This document shows positions 23,941 through 31,694 of a stretch of DNA of 42,558 bases, piece after piece (position 1 is the stretch's first letter; each line of letters opens with the position of its first letter). The notes beneath the pieces are model-generated. The model was given only the letters and a program-made list of their open reading frames with translations, made no database searches and was not told the DNA's origin. The translations under genes and the position numbers were made by a program. Source of the stretch: an uncultured Prevotellaceae bacterium (GTDB lineage: Bacteria; Bacteroidota; Bacteroidia; Bacteroidales; Bacteroidaceae); the NCBI GenBank assembly GCA_947167935.1, contig CAMVJU010000011.1, positions 1-42,558 on the forward strand. The letters run 5' to 3'.

Positions 23941-26136
23941 ATGAAGCATTTCATTGCCATACTGTTTCTGACGCTTGGCGTCTCTGCCTCTGCACAAATG
24001 ACGAATGAGGTGGACGCCAACGGCAATATCACCCAGCGCAACCAGAACTTCAATCCCCACAGCAACGACACCACGAAGAACAAAGTGGTGCCGAAGGGTA
24101 TCTACGTATGGAAGGTGGACCGTCATTTCGGCGACATCCGCCGCATTGATGTCGACACCCTACCCCACCTCTATCCACAGTCGACGATGGCTACCGGTAT
24201 GTACGGCCAATACAACACGGCGGGTTCAAACTACACCGCCCGCCTATCGCGTATCTTCACCGACCGCCGTCCTACGACCCAGGCGTTCTTCACCGACACC
24301 TACGACCAGGTGCTGCGCCAGCCCGATGAGTGGCACTTCACCAATTCGCTGTCGCCTATCACAAACCTTAGCTATGGTAGCTGCGGAGACAAGACCAACG
24401 GCGAGGACCTGATTGATGCACGCTTTGCCGTCAATGCCGGCAAGAAAACGGGAATGGGCTTCGACCTGGACTACCGCTATGCTCGCGGCTATTTCCAGTA
24501 TCAGAACAACAGCCATTTCAACGCCACGTTCTATGTCTCGCACCTGGGCGACAACTATCAACTGCATCTTCTCTATCAGAACTATCATCAGAAGGCGGCT
24601 GAGAATGGCGGCATCACCAACGAGGACTACATCACCCATCCGGAGCTCTTCACCGAGAGCTACTCAGACAACGAGATTCCCACGCTATTGTCTAGCAACT
24701 GGAACCGCAACAACCACCAGCGTGTCTTCCTCACACACCGCTACAACGTGGGGTTCTATCGCAAGGTGCCGATGACGCCTGAGGAGATAGATGCCAAGAA
24801 GTTTGCCCTGGAGGCAGAAGCTGAGAAGAAGAAACGAGAGGCAGAGGCCGACTCGCTCAACACAACGGCGGCAGAAACAGCAGCGGCTCCCGTCGACAGC
24901 GCCGAGATCTTCATCAAGCGAGAGTTCGTGCCTGTCACCAGCTTCATCCACACCGCTGAGCTGCTCAGCTACGACCATATCTATCAGGCCTACAGCACGC
25001 CGACAGACTACTACGCCAACACCTACTTCAACCGCAGGCCCACAGGCAACTATGCCAACGACTCCATCTACGACAAAACACGCCACTTGGGACTTCGCAA
25101 CACCTTTGCCATCGGACTCCTGGAAGGCTTCAACAAATATGCGCCGGCAGGACTGAAAGCCTTTGTCAGCCACGAGCTGCGCCGTTTTGACATGCCTGAA
25201 TATGCAGCCGAAGACTCTGTCATCATGAATCGCTGGACAGAGCATAGCCTTAGCGTGGGCGGACAGCTAACGAAGGCCCTGGGCACCGCCTTGCACTACG
25301 ATCTGCTGGCCGAGGCTTGGGTTGCTGGCGAGGATGCCGGACAGCTGAAGCTGGACGGGCGTGCCGACCTGAACTTCCGACTCTTCGGCGACTCTCTCCG
25401 TCTCGATGCAATCGCCTTCATGCACCGCACGAATCCCACCTTCATCCAACGCAACTATCATTCGAAGCATTTCTGGTGGGACAACGACTTCGACAAGGAA
25501 ACACACACGCATTTGGAAGGACGTCTCTCGTATGAGAAGACAAACACTAGCCTGCGTGTGGCCCTCGACGAGATAGAGAACTACACCTACTTAGGCATGA
25601 GCTACGACCTGTCACAGGAGAAAATGACGGAGCTGACGGCATCGTTCCACCAGCACGACAAATCGCTGGCTGTAATCACTGCACAGATTGACCAGCGCCT
25701 GCGCCTCGGCCCGCTGAATTGGGACAACATCGTGACCTTCCAAACCAGCAGCAACGAAGACATCCTGCCTCTTCCAAAGCTGAACGTCTTCTCCAATCTC
25801 TATCTCAAGTTCAAGGTAGCCGATGTGCTGAGTGTGGAGCTGGGCGCCTCTGCCACGTGGTTTACTAAATACGAAGCTCCTGAGTTCCTGCCGCAGCTCA
25901 ACCAGTTTGCCATTGCCAGCGCAGTATCGGAATCACGTGAGTTCTCACGCCGTAAGCTGGGTAACTTTCCCTTCGTCGACGCCTATGCCAACCTGCACCT
26001 GAAGCACGCACGCTTCTTCGTGATGATGAGCAACGTCACGGGCACCAGTTTCAACCGCATGTCGTTCCTCACGCCTCACTATCCGCTCAACCGGTCCGTG
26101 CTGCATCTGGGCGTTTCGTGGAATTTCTTCAACTAA
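23941..26136 (+). CDS. Putative outer membrane porin (Porin_10 family)
   Basis: A 731-residue barrel protein. Signal peptide 1-18 (ends SASAQ); an N-terminal about 75-residue soluble part (PKGIYVWKVDRHFGDIRRID is family-typical); then many amphipathic strands ending in LHLGVSWNFFN with a terminal aromatic/Asn, as in outer membrane barrels. PLYPQSTMATGMYGQYN-like and TNLSYGSCGDKTNGEDL segments fit the putative porin family PF14121 of Bacteroidota. At about 283-325 an Ala/Glu/Lys-rich stretch (ALEAEAEKKKREAEADSLN) interrupts the barrel, probably a long loop. It is the last gene of the DUF4468 operon. Transported substrate unknown. Confidence 0.82.
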   Translation: MKHFIAILFLTLGVSASAQMTNEVDANGNITQRNQNFNPHSNDTTKNKVVPKGIYVWKVDRHFGDIRRIDVDTLPHLYPQSTMATGMYGQYNTAGSNYTARLSRIFTDRRPTTQAFFTDTYDQVLRQPDEWHFTNSLSPITNLSYGSCGDKTNGEDLIDARFAVNAGKKTGMGFDLDYRYARGYFQYQNNSHFNATFYVSHLGDNYQLHLLYQNYHQKAAENGGITNEDYITHPELFTESYSDNEIPTLLSSNWNRNNHQRVFLTHRYNVGFYRKVPMTPEEIDAKKFALEAEAEKKKREAEADSLNTTAAETAAAPVDSAEIFIKREFVPVTSFIHTAELLSYDHIYQAYSTPTDYYANTYFNRRPTGNYANDSIYDKTRHLGLRNTFAIGLLEGFNKYAPAGLKAFVSHELRRFDMPEYAAEDSVIMNRWTEHSLSVGGQLTKALGTALHYDLLAEAWVAGEDAGQLKLDGRADLNFRLFGDSLRLDAIAFMHRTNPTFIQRNYHSKHFWWDNDFDKETHTHLEGRLSYEKTNTSLRVALDEIENYTYLGMSYDLSQEKMTELTASFHQHDKSLAVITAQIDQRLRLGPLNWDNIVTFQTSSNEDILPLPKLNVFSNLYLKFKVADVLSVELGASATWFTKYEAPEFLPQLNQFAIASAVSESREFSRRKLGNFPFVDAYANLHLKHARFFVMMSNVTGTSFNRMSFLTPHYPLNRSVLHLGVSWNFFN

Positions 26137-26138
26137 AA

Positions 26139-26171
26139 AAGGAGTCAAAGAGACTTTCCCTTCAACTCCTT
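26139..26171. terminator. Hairpin between convergent porin and DUF2490 genes
   Basis: AAGGAGT (26139-26145) pairs with ACTCCTT (26165-26171), with an inner AAAG/CTTT. A-run before, T-rich after. Confidence 0.6.
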
Positions 26172-26172
26172 C

Positions 26173-26204
26173 TTCAATTCTTCAATTTTTCAATTTTTCA
26201 ATTT
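26173..26204. repeat. Period-8 tract TTCAATTT
   Basis: Four 8-nt units (TTCAATTC, then TTCAATTT x3) run up to the stop codon of the DUF2490 gene. Confidence 0.75.
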
Positions 26205-26950
26205 TAAAAGCTGTAGGTGTAGCCTAAGCCTAAGACGTGACGGTTGCCCTCGTCCTCGTCCTTGTAGACATGCTGATACAAGTATCTGACGTCGAAAGAA
26301 TGTTGCTTCGACAGACGATACTCTGTACCTACGGCATAGCGCATCTTGTCTAATCCGCTGCCTCCGATGGTGCTCTCAGCATTGACGTAGGGACGCCATT
26401 GCTTGGTGAGCTTGTATTTCAGCTGAAGGCGGTTGCGCCACTTGTTGCTGCCCTTGCCCTTATAGGTGTGATCGTCGCGGTACTCGCCAAAGTCATAGTC
26501 GTCGTTGTCGACATTGGAGTAGCGTTTAACGGTTTTCTCAGGACGGTAGGTATACTGCCAACGTTCGCGCAGCGAAACAGTAAGATCGCCAAAGTCCTGC
26601 GAGGCCGTCAGCGAAACATTGAAACGATGACGCTGTCCCCAATAGTCGGCATACTTCTTGCCTGAGTCATTCACCTTGTGGTTGTTGTCATTCAGGAAGA
26701 CATAACCCACCGAAGCCTTCAGCCAGCCGGTGAGCTTGTAGGTGGCCCCTACCCCAACGCTCCAGCGGTCGAGCTCGCCAAAGCCGTCATCGCGTGTACG
26801 CAGTTCTGCTTCGGCATCAAGCGTCAGTTTCTTGTTGATTTTCTTCTCAACACCGGCCTCTGTCCAGATGCCGAAGTCGTCGCTCTGTGCTTGAGCGGGC
26901 ATGATGGAGGCCATAGCCAGCATCATTAGAACATAAACGTGTTTTGCCAT
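26204..26950 (-). CDS. DUF2490 family outer membrane protein
   Basis: A 248-residue protein with signal peptide 1-22 (ends MPAQAQ). The rest is a run of amphipathic strands: IWTEAGVEKKINKKLTLDAE, LRTRDDGFGELDRWSVGVG, SLTASQDFGDLTVSLRERWQ, NRLQLKYKLTKQWRPYVNAE, and the final HVLGLGYTYSF with terminal Phe. This fits DUF2490, predicted 10-12 strand outer membrane barrels whose function is unknown. A charged loop (NVDNDDYDFGEYRDDHTYKG) is probably extracellular. The start lies 25 nt inside the DUF4956 gene, so it belongs to the VTC-DUF4956 operon and may provide its outer membrane component. Confidence 0.8.
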   Translation of the reverse strand: MAKHVYVLMMLAMASIMPAQAQSDDFGIWTEAGVEKKINKKLTLDAEAELRTRDDGFGELDRWSVGVGATYKLTGWLKASVGYVFLNDNNHKVNDSGKKYADYWGQRHRFNVSLTASQDFGDLTVSLRERWQYTYRPEKTVKRYSNVDNDDYDFGEYRDDHTYKGKGSNKWRNRLQLKYKLTKQWRPYVNAESTIGGSGLDKMRYAVGTEYRLSKQHSFDVRYLYQHVYKDEDEGNRHVLGLGYTYSF

Positions 26951-27615
26951 TGTGATTTCTTTACTTCATACATTTTGTCAACATTATTGTGGCCTTTGCC
27001 CTTATAAGTAATTCGCAGTACGGCAGAGTCGCGAAGGAAGTCAACGCCGCCCACCTCAATTCTGATGATGTCGAGACCGAGGCGCTGCTCAAGATCAGCC
27101 TTCAGCTCCTCACGCTTCTCAGGTTTGATGAGTTCGATGCGGTCGTACTGGATGAGCTTCGTAGACTGCATCTTCAGACGCAGTTCACAGACGAAGGTGA
27201 AGAGCAGCACGATGATGTCGATGACTACCAGCTTGCCATAGTCGAGAAGCACCTGTTTGGCCGAGAGTCCCGTCTCGTCGGCCATAGCGTGTACCACTGA
27301 CAGGCAGACGATGATGAACAGGTAAGTCATCTCACGAACAGGCATCGCGTCGGTACGGTATCGCATGATGCTGAAAATGCCGAACAGTCCGAGGCCTACG
27401 CCCATAGTAGCCTTACCGCGATCCATACCCATCATGAAGTAGACCAGGAAGAAAATGACTACTGAGATGAGCATGAATGTGAAATAGAAGTCGCGCCGCT
27501 TGCTCTTAGGATAGTACAAGCGGTCGATGAGCAGGAAGATGACCGATGCACAAAGCACGAATCTCAGCAGGATGTTGCTGAATTCACCGATGAGGATTTC
27601 ATTTATCAGTTCCAT
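26926..27615 (-). CDS. DUF4956 membrane protein
   Basis: A 229-residue inner membrane protein. Four to five TM segments are at about 12-30, 45-64, 72-86, 95-111 and 124-143. The family signature GLFGIFSIMRYRTDAMPVRE then TYLFIIVCLSVVHAM is clear. A soluble C-terminal domain (about 150-229) has DIIRIEVGGVDFLRDSAVLR-type alternating beta/alpha character and is predicted cytoplasmic. From memory, DUF4956 genes often sit next to VTC-domain polyphosphate polymerase genes in bacteria, as here (27 nt downstream of VTC), suggesting a membrane partner of the polymerase. Its function has not been established to my knowledge. It overlaps DUF2490 by 25 nt. Confidence 0.83.
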   Translation of the reverse strand: MELINEILIGEFSNILLRFVLCASVIFLLIDRLYYPKSKRRDFYFTFMLISVVIFFLVYFMMGMDRGKATMGVGLGLFGIFSIMRYRTDAMPVREMTYLFIIVCLSVVHAMADETGLSAKQVLLDYGKLVVIDIIVLLFTFVCELRLKMQSTKLIQYDRIELIKPEKREELKADLEQRLGLDIIRIEVGGVDFLRDSAVLRITYKGKGHNNVDKMYEVKKSQWQNTFMF

Positions 27616-27641
27616 ATTGTTGTTGAATGTTTAGAGTCTGT

Positions 27642-28412
27642 CTAAAATATTGTATATTTGTTATTGTTCATCGTCTTTTCCACATAATGCAGCTTCTCCT
27701 TGAAGCGGTTCACAGGCAGCGAGGGATTGGTCATTGCCGCGCCCATGCAGTATTTGCTGAAGCCATGCGGGTGGATGCGCAGCTGGCGCAGCATCTCCAA
27801 TATCGGCGAGGGCACCAGGCCGTCGCGCTTCAGCTCTACAATGACCAGCTCACCCATCTCTCTGCTTTGTCCTGTCAGCAGGTTGTTGAATTCCAGCTGT
27901 GTGTCGATGGTCAGGCGTTCTGTCATCGCGCTGTTCACCAGCGTCACACGGTGGAAGAAATTGTGCATGTGGGGCTGTAGCGTGTCCACGTCGAAACGCA
28001 GGCGCTTAGCTATGAAGTCGCGCTTCACGTCGTCCTTCAAGTCCATGTCCGTCACCTCAATGCGCTTTTTCTTCGTGCGTCCGTGATTGTTCTTTGTCTT
28101 GATCTCCATGAACTGCAGGTGCGAGCTGACGTAGGTACGGAAGCGTATCTTCTGCCTGTTGGCGTGTCCGTGCTGGTGCTCATTGTACATGGCGAAGCTG
28201 TCAGTATCGAAATAGGTGGTATCATAGAGCATGTTGCGCTGTCCGTCGATGTCCTGCACAAAATAATCCTGCTGTGCCATCTGCAGCAACAGGAGCAGAC
28301 GCGGCATAGTGGTCACAAATTTTGTGTCCGTGCGGTTCATCAGCTTCACACCACTCATCTGTTCCAACGTGATGGGCTGCATCTGCTGCAACAGTTCTTC
28401 CATCATCAACAT
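27642..28412 (-). CDS. VTC-domain polyphosphate polymerase-like protein
   Basis: About 256 residues, one VTC domain of the triphosphate-tunnel fold; in yeast Vtc4 this domain makes polyphosphate from ATP. Tunnel residues appear in order: Arg27/Lys31 (NRTDTKFV), YFDTDSFAMY, Arg86/Lys88/Arg90/Arg92 (NRQKIRFRTY), Glu103/Lys105/Lys107 (EIKTKN), a Lys/Arg cluster (GRTKKKR), TIDTQLEF, the Glu/Lys pair in VIVELK, and Lys in GFSKYC. All expected basic and acidic positions look kept, so it is probably catalytic. The frame opens further upstream to a TTG, but that codon is inside the -7 box at 28446-28453, so the start is ATG 28412. First gene of an operon with DUF4956 and DUF2490. Confidence 0.85.
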   Translation of the reverse strand: MLMMEELLQQMQPITLEQMSGVKLMNRTDTKFVTTMPRLLLLLQMAQQDYFVQDIDGQRNMLYDTTYFDTDSFAMYNEHQHGHANRQKIRFRTYVSSHLQFMEIKTKNNHGRTKKKRIEVTDMDLKDDVKRDFIAKRLRFDVDTLQPHMHNFFHRVTLVNSAMTERLTIDTQLEFNNLLTGQSREMGELVIVELKRDGLVPSPILEMLRQLRIHPHGFSKYCMGAAMTNPSLPVNRFKEKLHYVEKTMNNNKYTIF

Positions 28413-28445
28413 GCTCGTTAGGAGTTTTTTAGTTTTTTGACGTTG

Positions 28446-28453
28446 CAAAGGTA
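28446..28453 (-). promoter_or_regulatory. -7 box TACCTTTG for the VTC operon
   Basis: TACCTTTGCAACG on the minus strand, 33 nt before ATG 28412. A TTTC (28476-28473) at standard spacing is a one-mismatch -33 element. It rules out the longer VTC start. Confidence 0.7.
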
Positions 28454-28537
28454 ATCATAAAAAGAGAAACAGAGAAATTTTTATTACAAACTCCGCTTTT
28501 TATTCAATAAATTTAAGGACTATTGGAAAAAATATTG

Positions 28538-28545
28538 TACCTTTG
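28538..28545 (+). promoter_or_regulatory. -7 box TACCTTTG for the DMP19-like gene
   Basis: TACCTTTGCAGG ends only 7 nt before the ATG at 28553, so the transcript is predicted to be leaderless or nearly so. No good -33 was found. Confidence 0.65.
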
Positions 28546-28552
28546 CAGGCGT

Positions 28553-29059
28553 ATGATACAGATAACAGTAAAAGACGAAGCACTGAGCACGGCAGCATTG
28601 GAGGGTATGGACGCCTTCCTCGATGTCATCATCAAGGCCACACGTGAGGCTATCGGCGGCGAGCCGACGGAGGAGACGATGGCGCAGCTGAATGCCGACC
28701 AGATGACGCTGCTCTGCTGGGATACGCTGCATAGCGAGGTAATGTATGGAGGATTTATCCAGCTGATACACAACGGGTATGGCCCCTTTATCTTCAAGAA
28801 TCCCTTTGCCAAAGCTCTGAACAAGATGTGGCACATGAGGGAATTGTCGAAACGTCTCTACGAGGTGCACACCCTCTGGCTGCAAAACCGCGAGGAGCTG
28901 GAGCGCGACTGCACCGATGAGGAGTTTATGGCACTGTTCGAACGTTTCCCGCAGTTCGACGACTACGACGACTGGTTTGTGGAGAACGAGGAGCAGCTGG
29001 TAGAGCATATCGCCCGCTACGTCGACGAGAATATTGAGAAGTTTGTAACTATAGCATGA
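28553..29059 (+). CDS. DMP19/DUF4375-like acidic protein
   Basis: About 168 residues, strongly acidic, largely helical. The core motif [20 protein letters not shown] followed by NGYGPFIF matches the DUF4375 family, whose founding member is Neisseria DNA-mimic protein DMP19. The C-terminal quarter is dominated by Asp/Glu ([20 protein letters not shown]). Whether this protein mimics DNA is not shown by the sequence; acidic surface and family are the only hints. The frame is open ten codons upstream to a TTG, but that overlaps the promoter, so the start is ATG 28553. It overlaps smpB by 4 nt (ATGA) and is thus translationally coupled to it. Confidence 0.75.
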   Translation: MIQITVKDEALSTAALEGMDAFLDVIIKATREAIGGEPTEETMAQLNADQMTLLCWDTLHSEVMYGGFIQLIHNGYGPFIFKNPFAKALNKMWHMRELSKRLYEVHTLWLQNREELERDCTDEEFMALFERFPQFDDYDDWFVENEEQLVEHIARYVDENIEKFVTIA

Positions 29060-29538
29060 ACAAACAGGAACAGGAGCTCCGCAAGAAGAGTCCTATACAG
29101 ATAAAGAACCGCAAGGCGGCCTTCGAATACTTCTTCATCGAGGAGTTCACCGCAGGCATTGTCCTTACAGGAACGGAAATCAAGTCTATCCGTGCAGGCA
29201 AGGCATCGCTGGTAGATACATACTGCACCATCATCAACGGCGAGCTATGGGTGAAGGGCATGAGCATCAGCCCCTATTTTTTCGGCTCATACAACAACCA
29301 CGAACAGAAGCGCGACCGCAAGCTGCTGTTGACACGCCGCGAGATCAACCGTCTGGAGAGCGCCACGAAGCAGACGGGTTACACCATTGTGCCCACGCTA
29401 GTATTCATCGACGAGAAAGGCTTGGCAAAGATGGACATCGCGCTATGCAAGGGTAAGAAGGCATACGACAAGCGCCAGACGCTGAAGGAGAAGGAAGACC
29501 GCCGCGAAATGGATCGTGCCATGAAAGTCTACAAGTGA
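29056..29538 (+). CDS. smpB: SsrA-binding protein
   Basis: SmpB binds the tRNA-like part of tmRNA and delivers it to stalled ribosomes for trans-translation. The 160-residue protein shows the family sequence throughout: [72 protein letters not shown], and a basic C-terminal tail ([19 protein letters not shown]) that reaches the decoding centre. It starts with ATG inside the end of the DMP19-like gene. No ssrA (tmRNA) gene was seen nearby. Confidence 0.97.
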   Translation: MNKQEQELRKKSPIQIKNRKAAFEYFFIEEFTAGIVLTGTEIKSIRAGKASLVDTYCTIINGELWVKGMSISPYFFGSYNNHEQKRDRKLLLTRREINRLESATKQTGYTIVPTLVFIDEKGLAKMDIALCKGKKAYDKRQTLKEKEDRREMDRAMKVYK

Positions 29539-29546
29539 AACGTCAC

Positions 29547-29574
29547 TAAACACTCAACATTAAACACTCAACAG
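29547..29574. repeat. 14-nt direct repeat before the HAD gene
   Basis: TAAACACTCAACAT and TAAACACTCAACAG are adjacent copies (two times period 7). The second ends at the GTG start of the next gene. Confidence 0.65.
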
Positions 29575-30197
29575 TGATTAAGACCATTATATTCGATTTG
29601 GGCGGCGTGATTATCACACTGAGCCACGACGAGGCCGTCAGGCGATTCGAGTCCCTGGGGCTGAAAGATGCTGCGCAGCGACTCGACCCCTACACACAAG
29701 GCGGTATCTTCGGCGACCTGGAGGAAGGGAAGATTGATGCTGAGGACTTCCGCCGCGAGCTGAGCATCCTGGCAGGTCGCGAGGTGACGTATGACGAGTG
29801 CCGCTACGGTTGGCTGGGCTACTGCGCCGATATTCCGCAGCGCAACCTCGACATGCTGCAGCGCCTTAGGGCAGAGGGCTACCGCGTGGTGTTGCTTTCA
29901 AACACCAACCCCTATATGATGTCGTTCGTCCTGTCGCCTGAGTTCGATGGCAAGGGACACGGTATTGACCATTATGTCGACGCCCTTTATCTGAGCTACC
30001 AGATGAAGGTGATGAAGCCCGACGAAAGTTTCTTCCGTCGCGTATTGATGGCTGAGCAGACATCGCCCTCCAACTGTCTCTTTGTCGACGACGGTCCACG
30101 CAATGTGGCTGCTGCCAGCCAGGTGGGTATGCACACCTTCTGTCCCAAGAACGGTGAGAACTGGACACAGGAAATACTTGAGAGAATAAAAGAATAA
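29574..30197 (+). CDS. HAD-superfamily hydrolase (subfamily IA, YihX-like)
   Basis: A 207-residue cytoplasmic phosphatase. Motif I is IIFDLGGVIITL (nucleophile Asp; the second Asp of DxD is replaced by Gly, as in the FDLGGV group of HAD-IA enzymes), motif II LLSNTNPYM, motif III Lys in VMKPDESFF, motif IV LFVDDGPRNVAAA. The helical cap lies between motifs I and II. This group includes alpha-D-glucose-1-phosphatase YihX and haloacid dehalogenase-like phosphatases. The substrate is not predictable. The start is GTG at 29574, directly after a 14-nt repeat; no ATG exists before motif I. Confidence 0.83.
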   Translation: MIKTIIFDLGGVIITLSHDEAVRRFESLGLKDAAQRLDPYTQGGIFGDLEEGKIDAEDFRRELSILAGREVTYDECRYGWLGYCADIPQRNLDMLQRLRAEGYRVVLLSNTNPYMMSFVLSPEFDGKGHGIDHYVDALYLSYQMKVMKPDESFFRRVLMAEQTSPSNCLFVDDGPRNVAAASQVGMHTFCPKNGENWTQEILERIKE

Positions 30198-30209
30198 AAA
30201 AAAGATAAT

Positions 30210-31667
30210 ATGAGACGAATGGTCAACAGACGATGGATGATGCTGATAGGTTTATCATTTATCATTTGTCATTTATCATTTAGCTCCGCAGGAGCGCAAA
30301 CGAAGCGCGAGTTCCGCGGTGCATGGATACAATGTGTCAATGGACAGTTCCAAGGCATCGGAACAGAGCAGATGCAAAAGACGTTGACCTATCAGCTGGA
30401 CGAGCTGCAGAAGGACGGTATCAACGCCATTATCTTCCAGGTGCGTCCTGAGTGCGACGCCCTCTATCCCAGCACGTTGGAGCCCTGGAGCCGTTTCCTC
30501 ACAGGCCAGCAGGGACGTGCACCGCAGCCTTATTGGGACCCGCTGCAGTGGATGATTGACCAATGTCACGCACGTGGAATGGAACTGCACGCATGGATCA
30601 ATCCCTATCGTGCCAAGACGAAAGGCACCGTGTCGCTCTCTGTCGACCACGTCATTATCCAGCACCCTGAGCGTTGCTTCGACTACGATGGTCTGACCAT
30701 CCTCAACCCTGCATTGCCTGAAAACCGCGACCATATCTGCGCTGTGGCACGCGACATTGTCAGCCGCTACGACGTTGACGGCATCCATATGGACGACTAC
30801 TTCTATCCCTATCCTGTGGCTGGCGTAGCCCTGCCCGACGGCAAGACGCCCGACCAGCGCCGCGAATATGTCAACCTCTTCATCCGCCAGTTCTACGAGA
30901 CCGTACACCAGACGAAGCCCTGGGTCAAGGTGGGCATCTCGCCTTTCGGCATCTATCGAAACAAGCGCTCCAGCGACATCGGCAGTGACACCAACGGTTT
31001 GCAGAACTACGACGACCTTTATGCCGACATCCTCCTTTGGGTGAACAACGGATGGCTCGACTACTGCGTGCCCCAGCTCTATTGGGAGATTGGCAACAAG
31101 GCTGCCGACTATGAGACACTCATTCATTGGTGGGGACAGTATGCCTCGGCCCGTCCGCTCTTTATCGGCGAGGATATTGAACGAACTGCCAAGGCCAACC
31201 AGCAGGCTGCCAAGCAACAGCTGCACGAGCAGGTGCCTGCCGTTCAAGGTACAGTGCTGTGGTATGCCAAGGCCGCCGTCGACAACACAGGCAACTATGG
31301 CACTCATCTGCGTGAGCAGTACTGGCGCTATCCTGCCCTACAGCCGCAGATGCCTTTCCTCGACAAGAAAGCACCGAAGAAACCACGCAGCGTGTGCCCT
31401 GTATGGACCAACGACGGCTACCTTCTCTTTTGGACGGCTCCGAAGGCAAAGACCTGGGGCGACGAAGCCACACGCTACGTTGTCTACCGTTTTGCCAAGG
31501 GCGAGAAGGTGAACACCGAGGATCCCTCGCATATCATCGCCATCACCGCCAGCACCTGGATGAAGCTGCCCTATGCCGACGGCTCACAAAAATACACCTA
31601 CGTTGTTACTGCCCTCGACCGTATGCAGAACGAGAGCAAGGGTGCAAAAAAGAATGTAAAGCTCTGA
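30210..31667 (+). CDS. GHL10 (DUF187) family glycoside hydrolase, exported
   Basis: A 485-residue TIM-barrel hydrolase of the family that includes E. coli DigH (YddW), which cleaves denuded peptidoglycan glycan strands. The barrel (about 32-370) opens with KREFRGAWIQCVNG. It includes AIIFQVRPECDALYPS, GMELHAWINPYR, and the catalytic-side VDGIHMDDYFYPYP with acidic Asp-Asp and VKVGISPFGIYRN. A fibronectin-III-like C-terminal domain follows at about 380-485. The signal peptide (about 1-29, ending SSAGAQ) has an unusual core GLSFIICHLSF, which is the translation of a period-7 repeat (30251-30284). Likely periplasmic cell-wall turnover, inferred from family. Confidence 0.88.
   Translation: MRRMVNRRWMMLIGLSFIICHLSFSSAGAQTKREFRGAWIQCVNGQFQGIGTEQMQKTLTYQLDELQKDGINAIIFQVRPECDALYPSTLEPWSRFLTGQQGRAPQPYWDPLQWMIDQCHARGMELHAWINPYRAKTKGTVSLSVDHVIIQHPERCFDYDGLTILNPALPENRDHICAVARDIVSRYDVDGIHMDDYFYPYPVAGVALPDGKTPDQRREYVNLFIRQFYETVHQTKPWVKVGISPFGIYRNKRSSDIGSDTNGLQNYDDLYADILLWVNNGWLDYCVPQLYWEIGNKAADYETLIHWWGQYASARPLFIGEDIERTAKANQQAAKQQLHEQVPAVQGTVLWYAKAAVDNTGNYGTHLREQYWRYPALQPQMPFLDKKAPKKPRSVCPVWTNDGYLLFWTAPKAKTWGDEATRYVVYRFAKGEKVNTEDPSHIIAITASTWMKLPYADGSQKYTYVVTALDRMQNESKGAKKNVKL
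30251..30284. repeat. Period-7 tract encoding a signal-peptide core
   Basis: Units TTTATCA, TTTATCA, TTTGTCA, TTTATCA and TTTAGC- are translated in frame as the hydrophobic core of the GHL10 signal peptide. Confidence 0.75.
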
Positions 31668-31679
31668 TTGGAGCTTTAC
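31656..31679. terminator. Terminator hairpin with the stop codon in its loop
   Basis: A perfect 9-bp stem GTAAAGCTC (31656-31664) / GAGCTTTAC (31671-31679) has loop TGATTG. The TGA stop of the GHL10 gene is the first half of the loop. ATTATTATTATTTC follows. Confidence 0.7.
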
Positions 31680-31694
31680 ATTATTATTATTTCG

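Noticed and set aside
28413..28448. Longer TTG start for the VTC protein
   Set aside because: The TTG lies in the -7 promoter element, so it would not be in the transcript.
29539..29573. Possible tmRNA or other RNA gene next to smpB
   Set aside because: The spacer is only 35 nt and is filled by a 14-nt direct repeat; no tRNA-like sequence was found.
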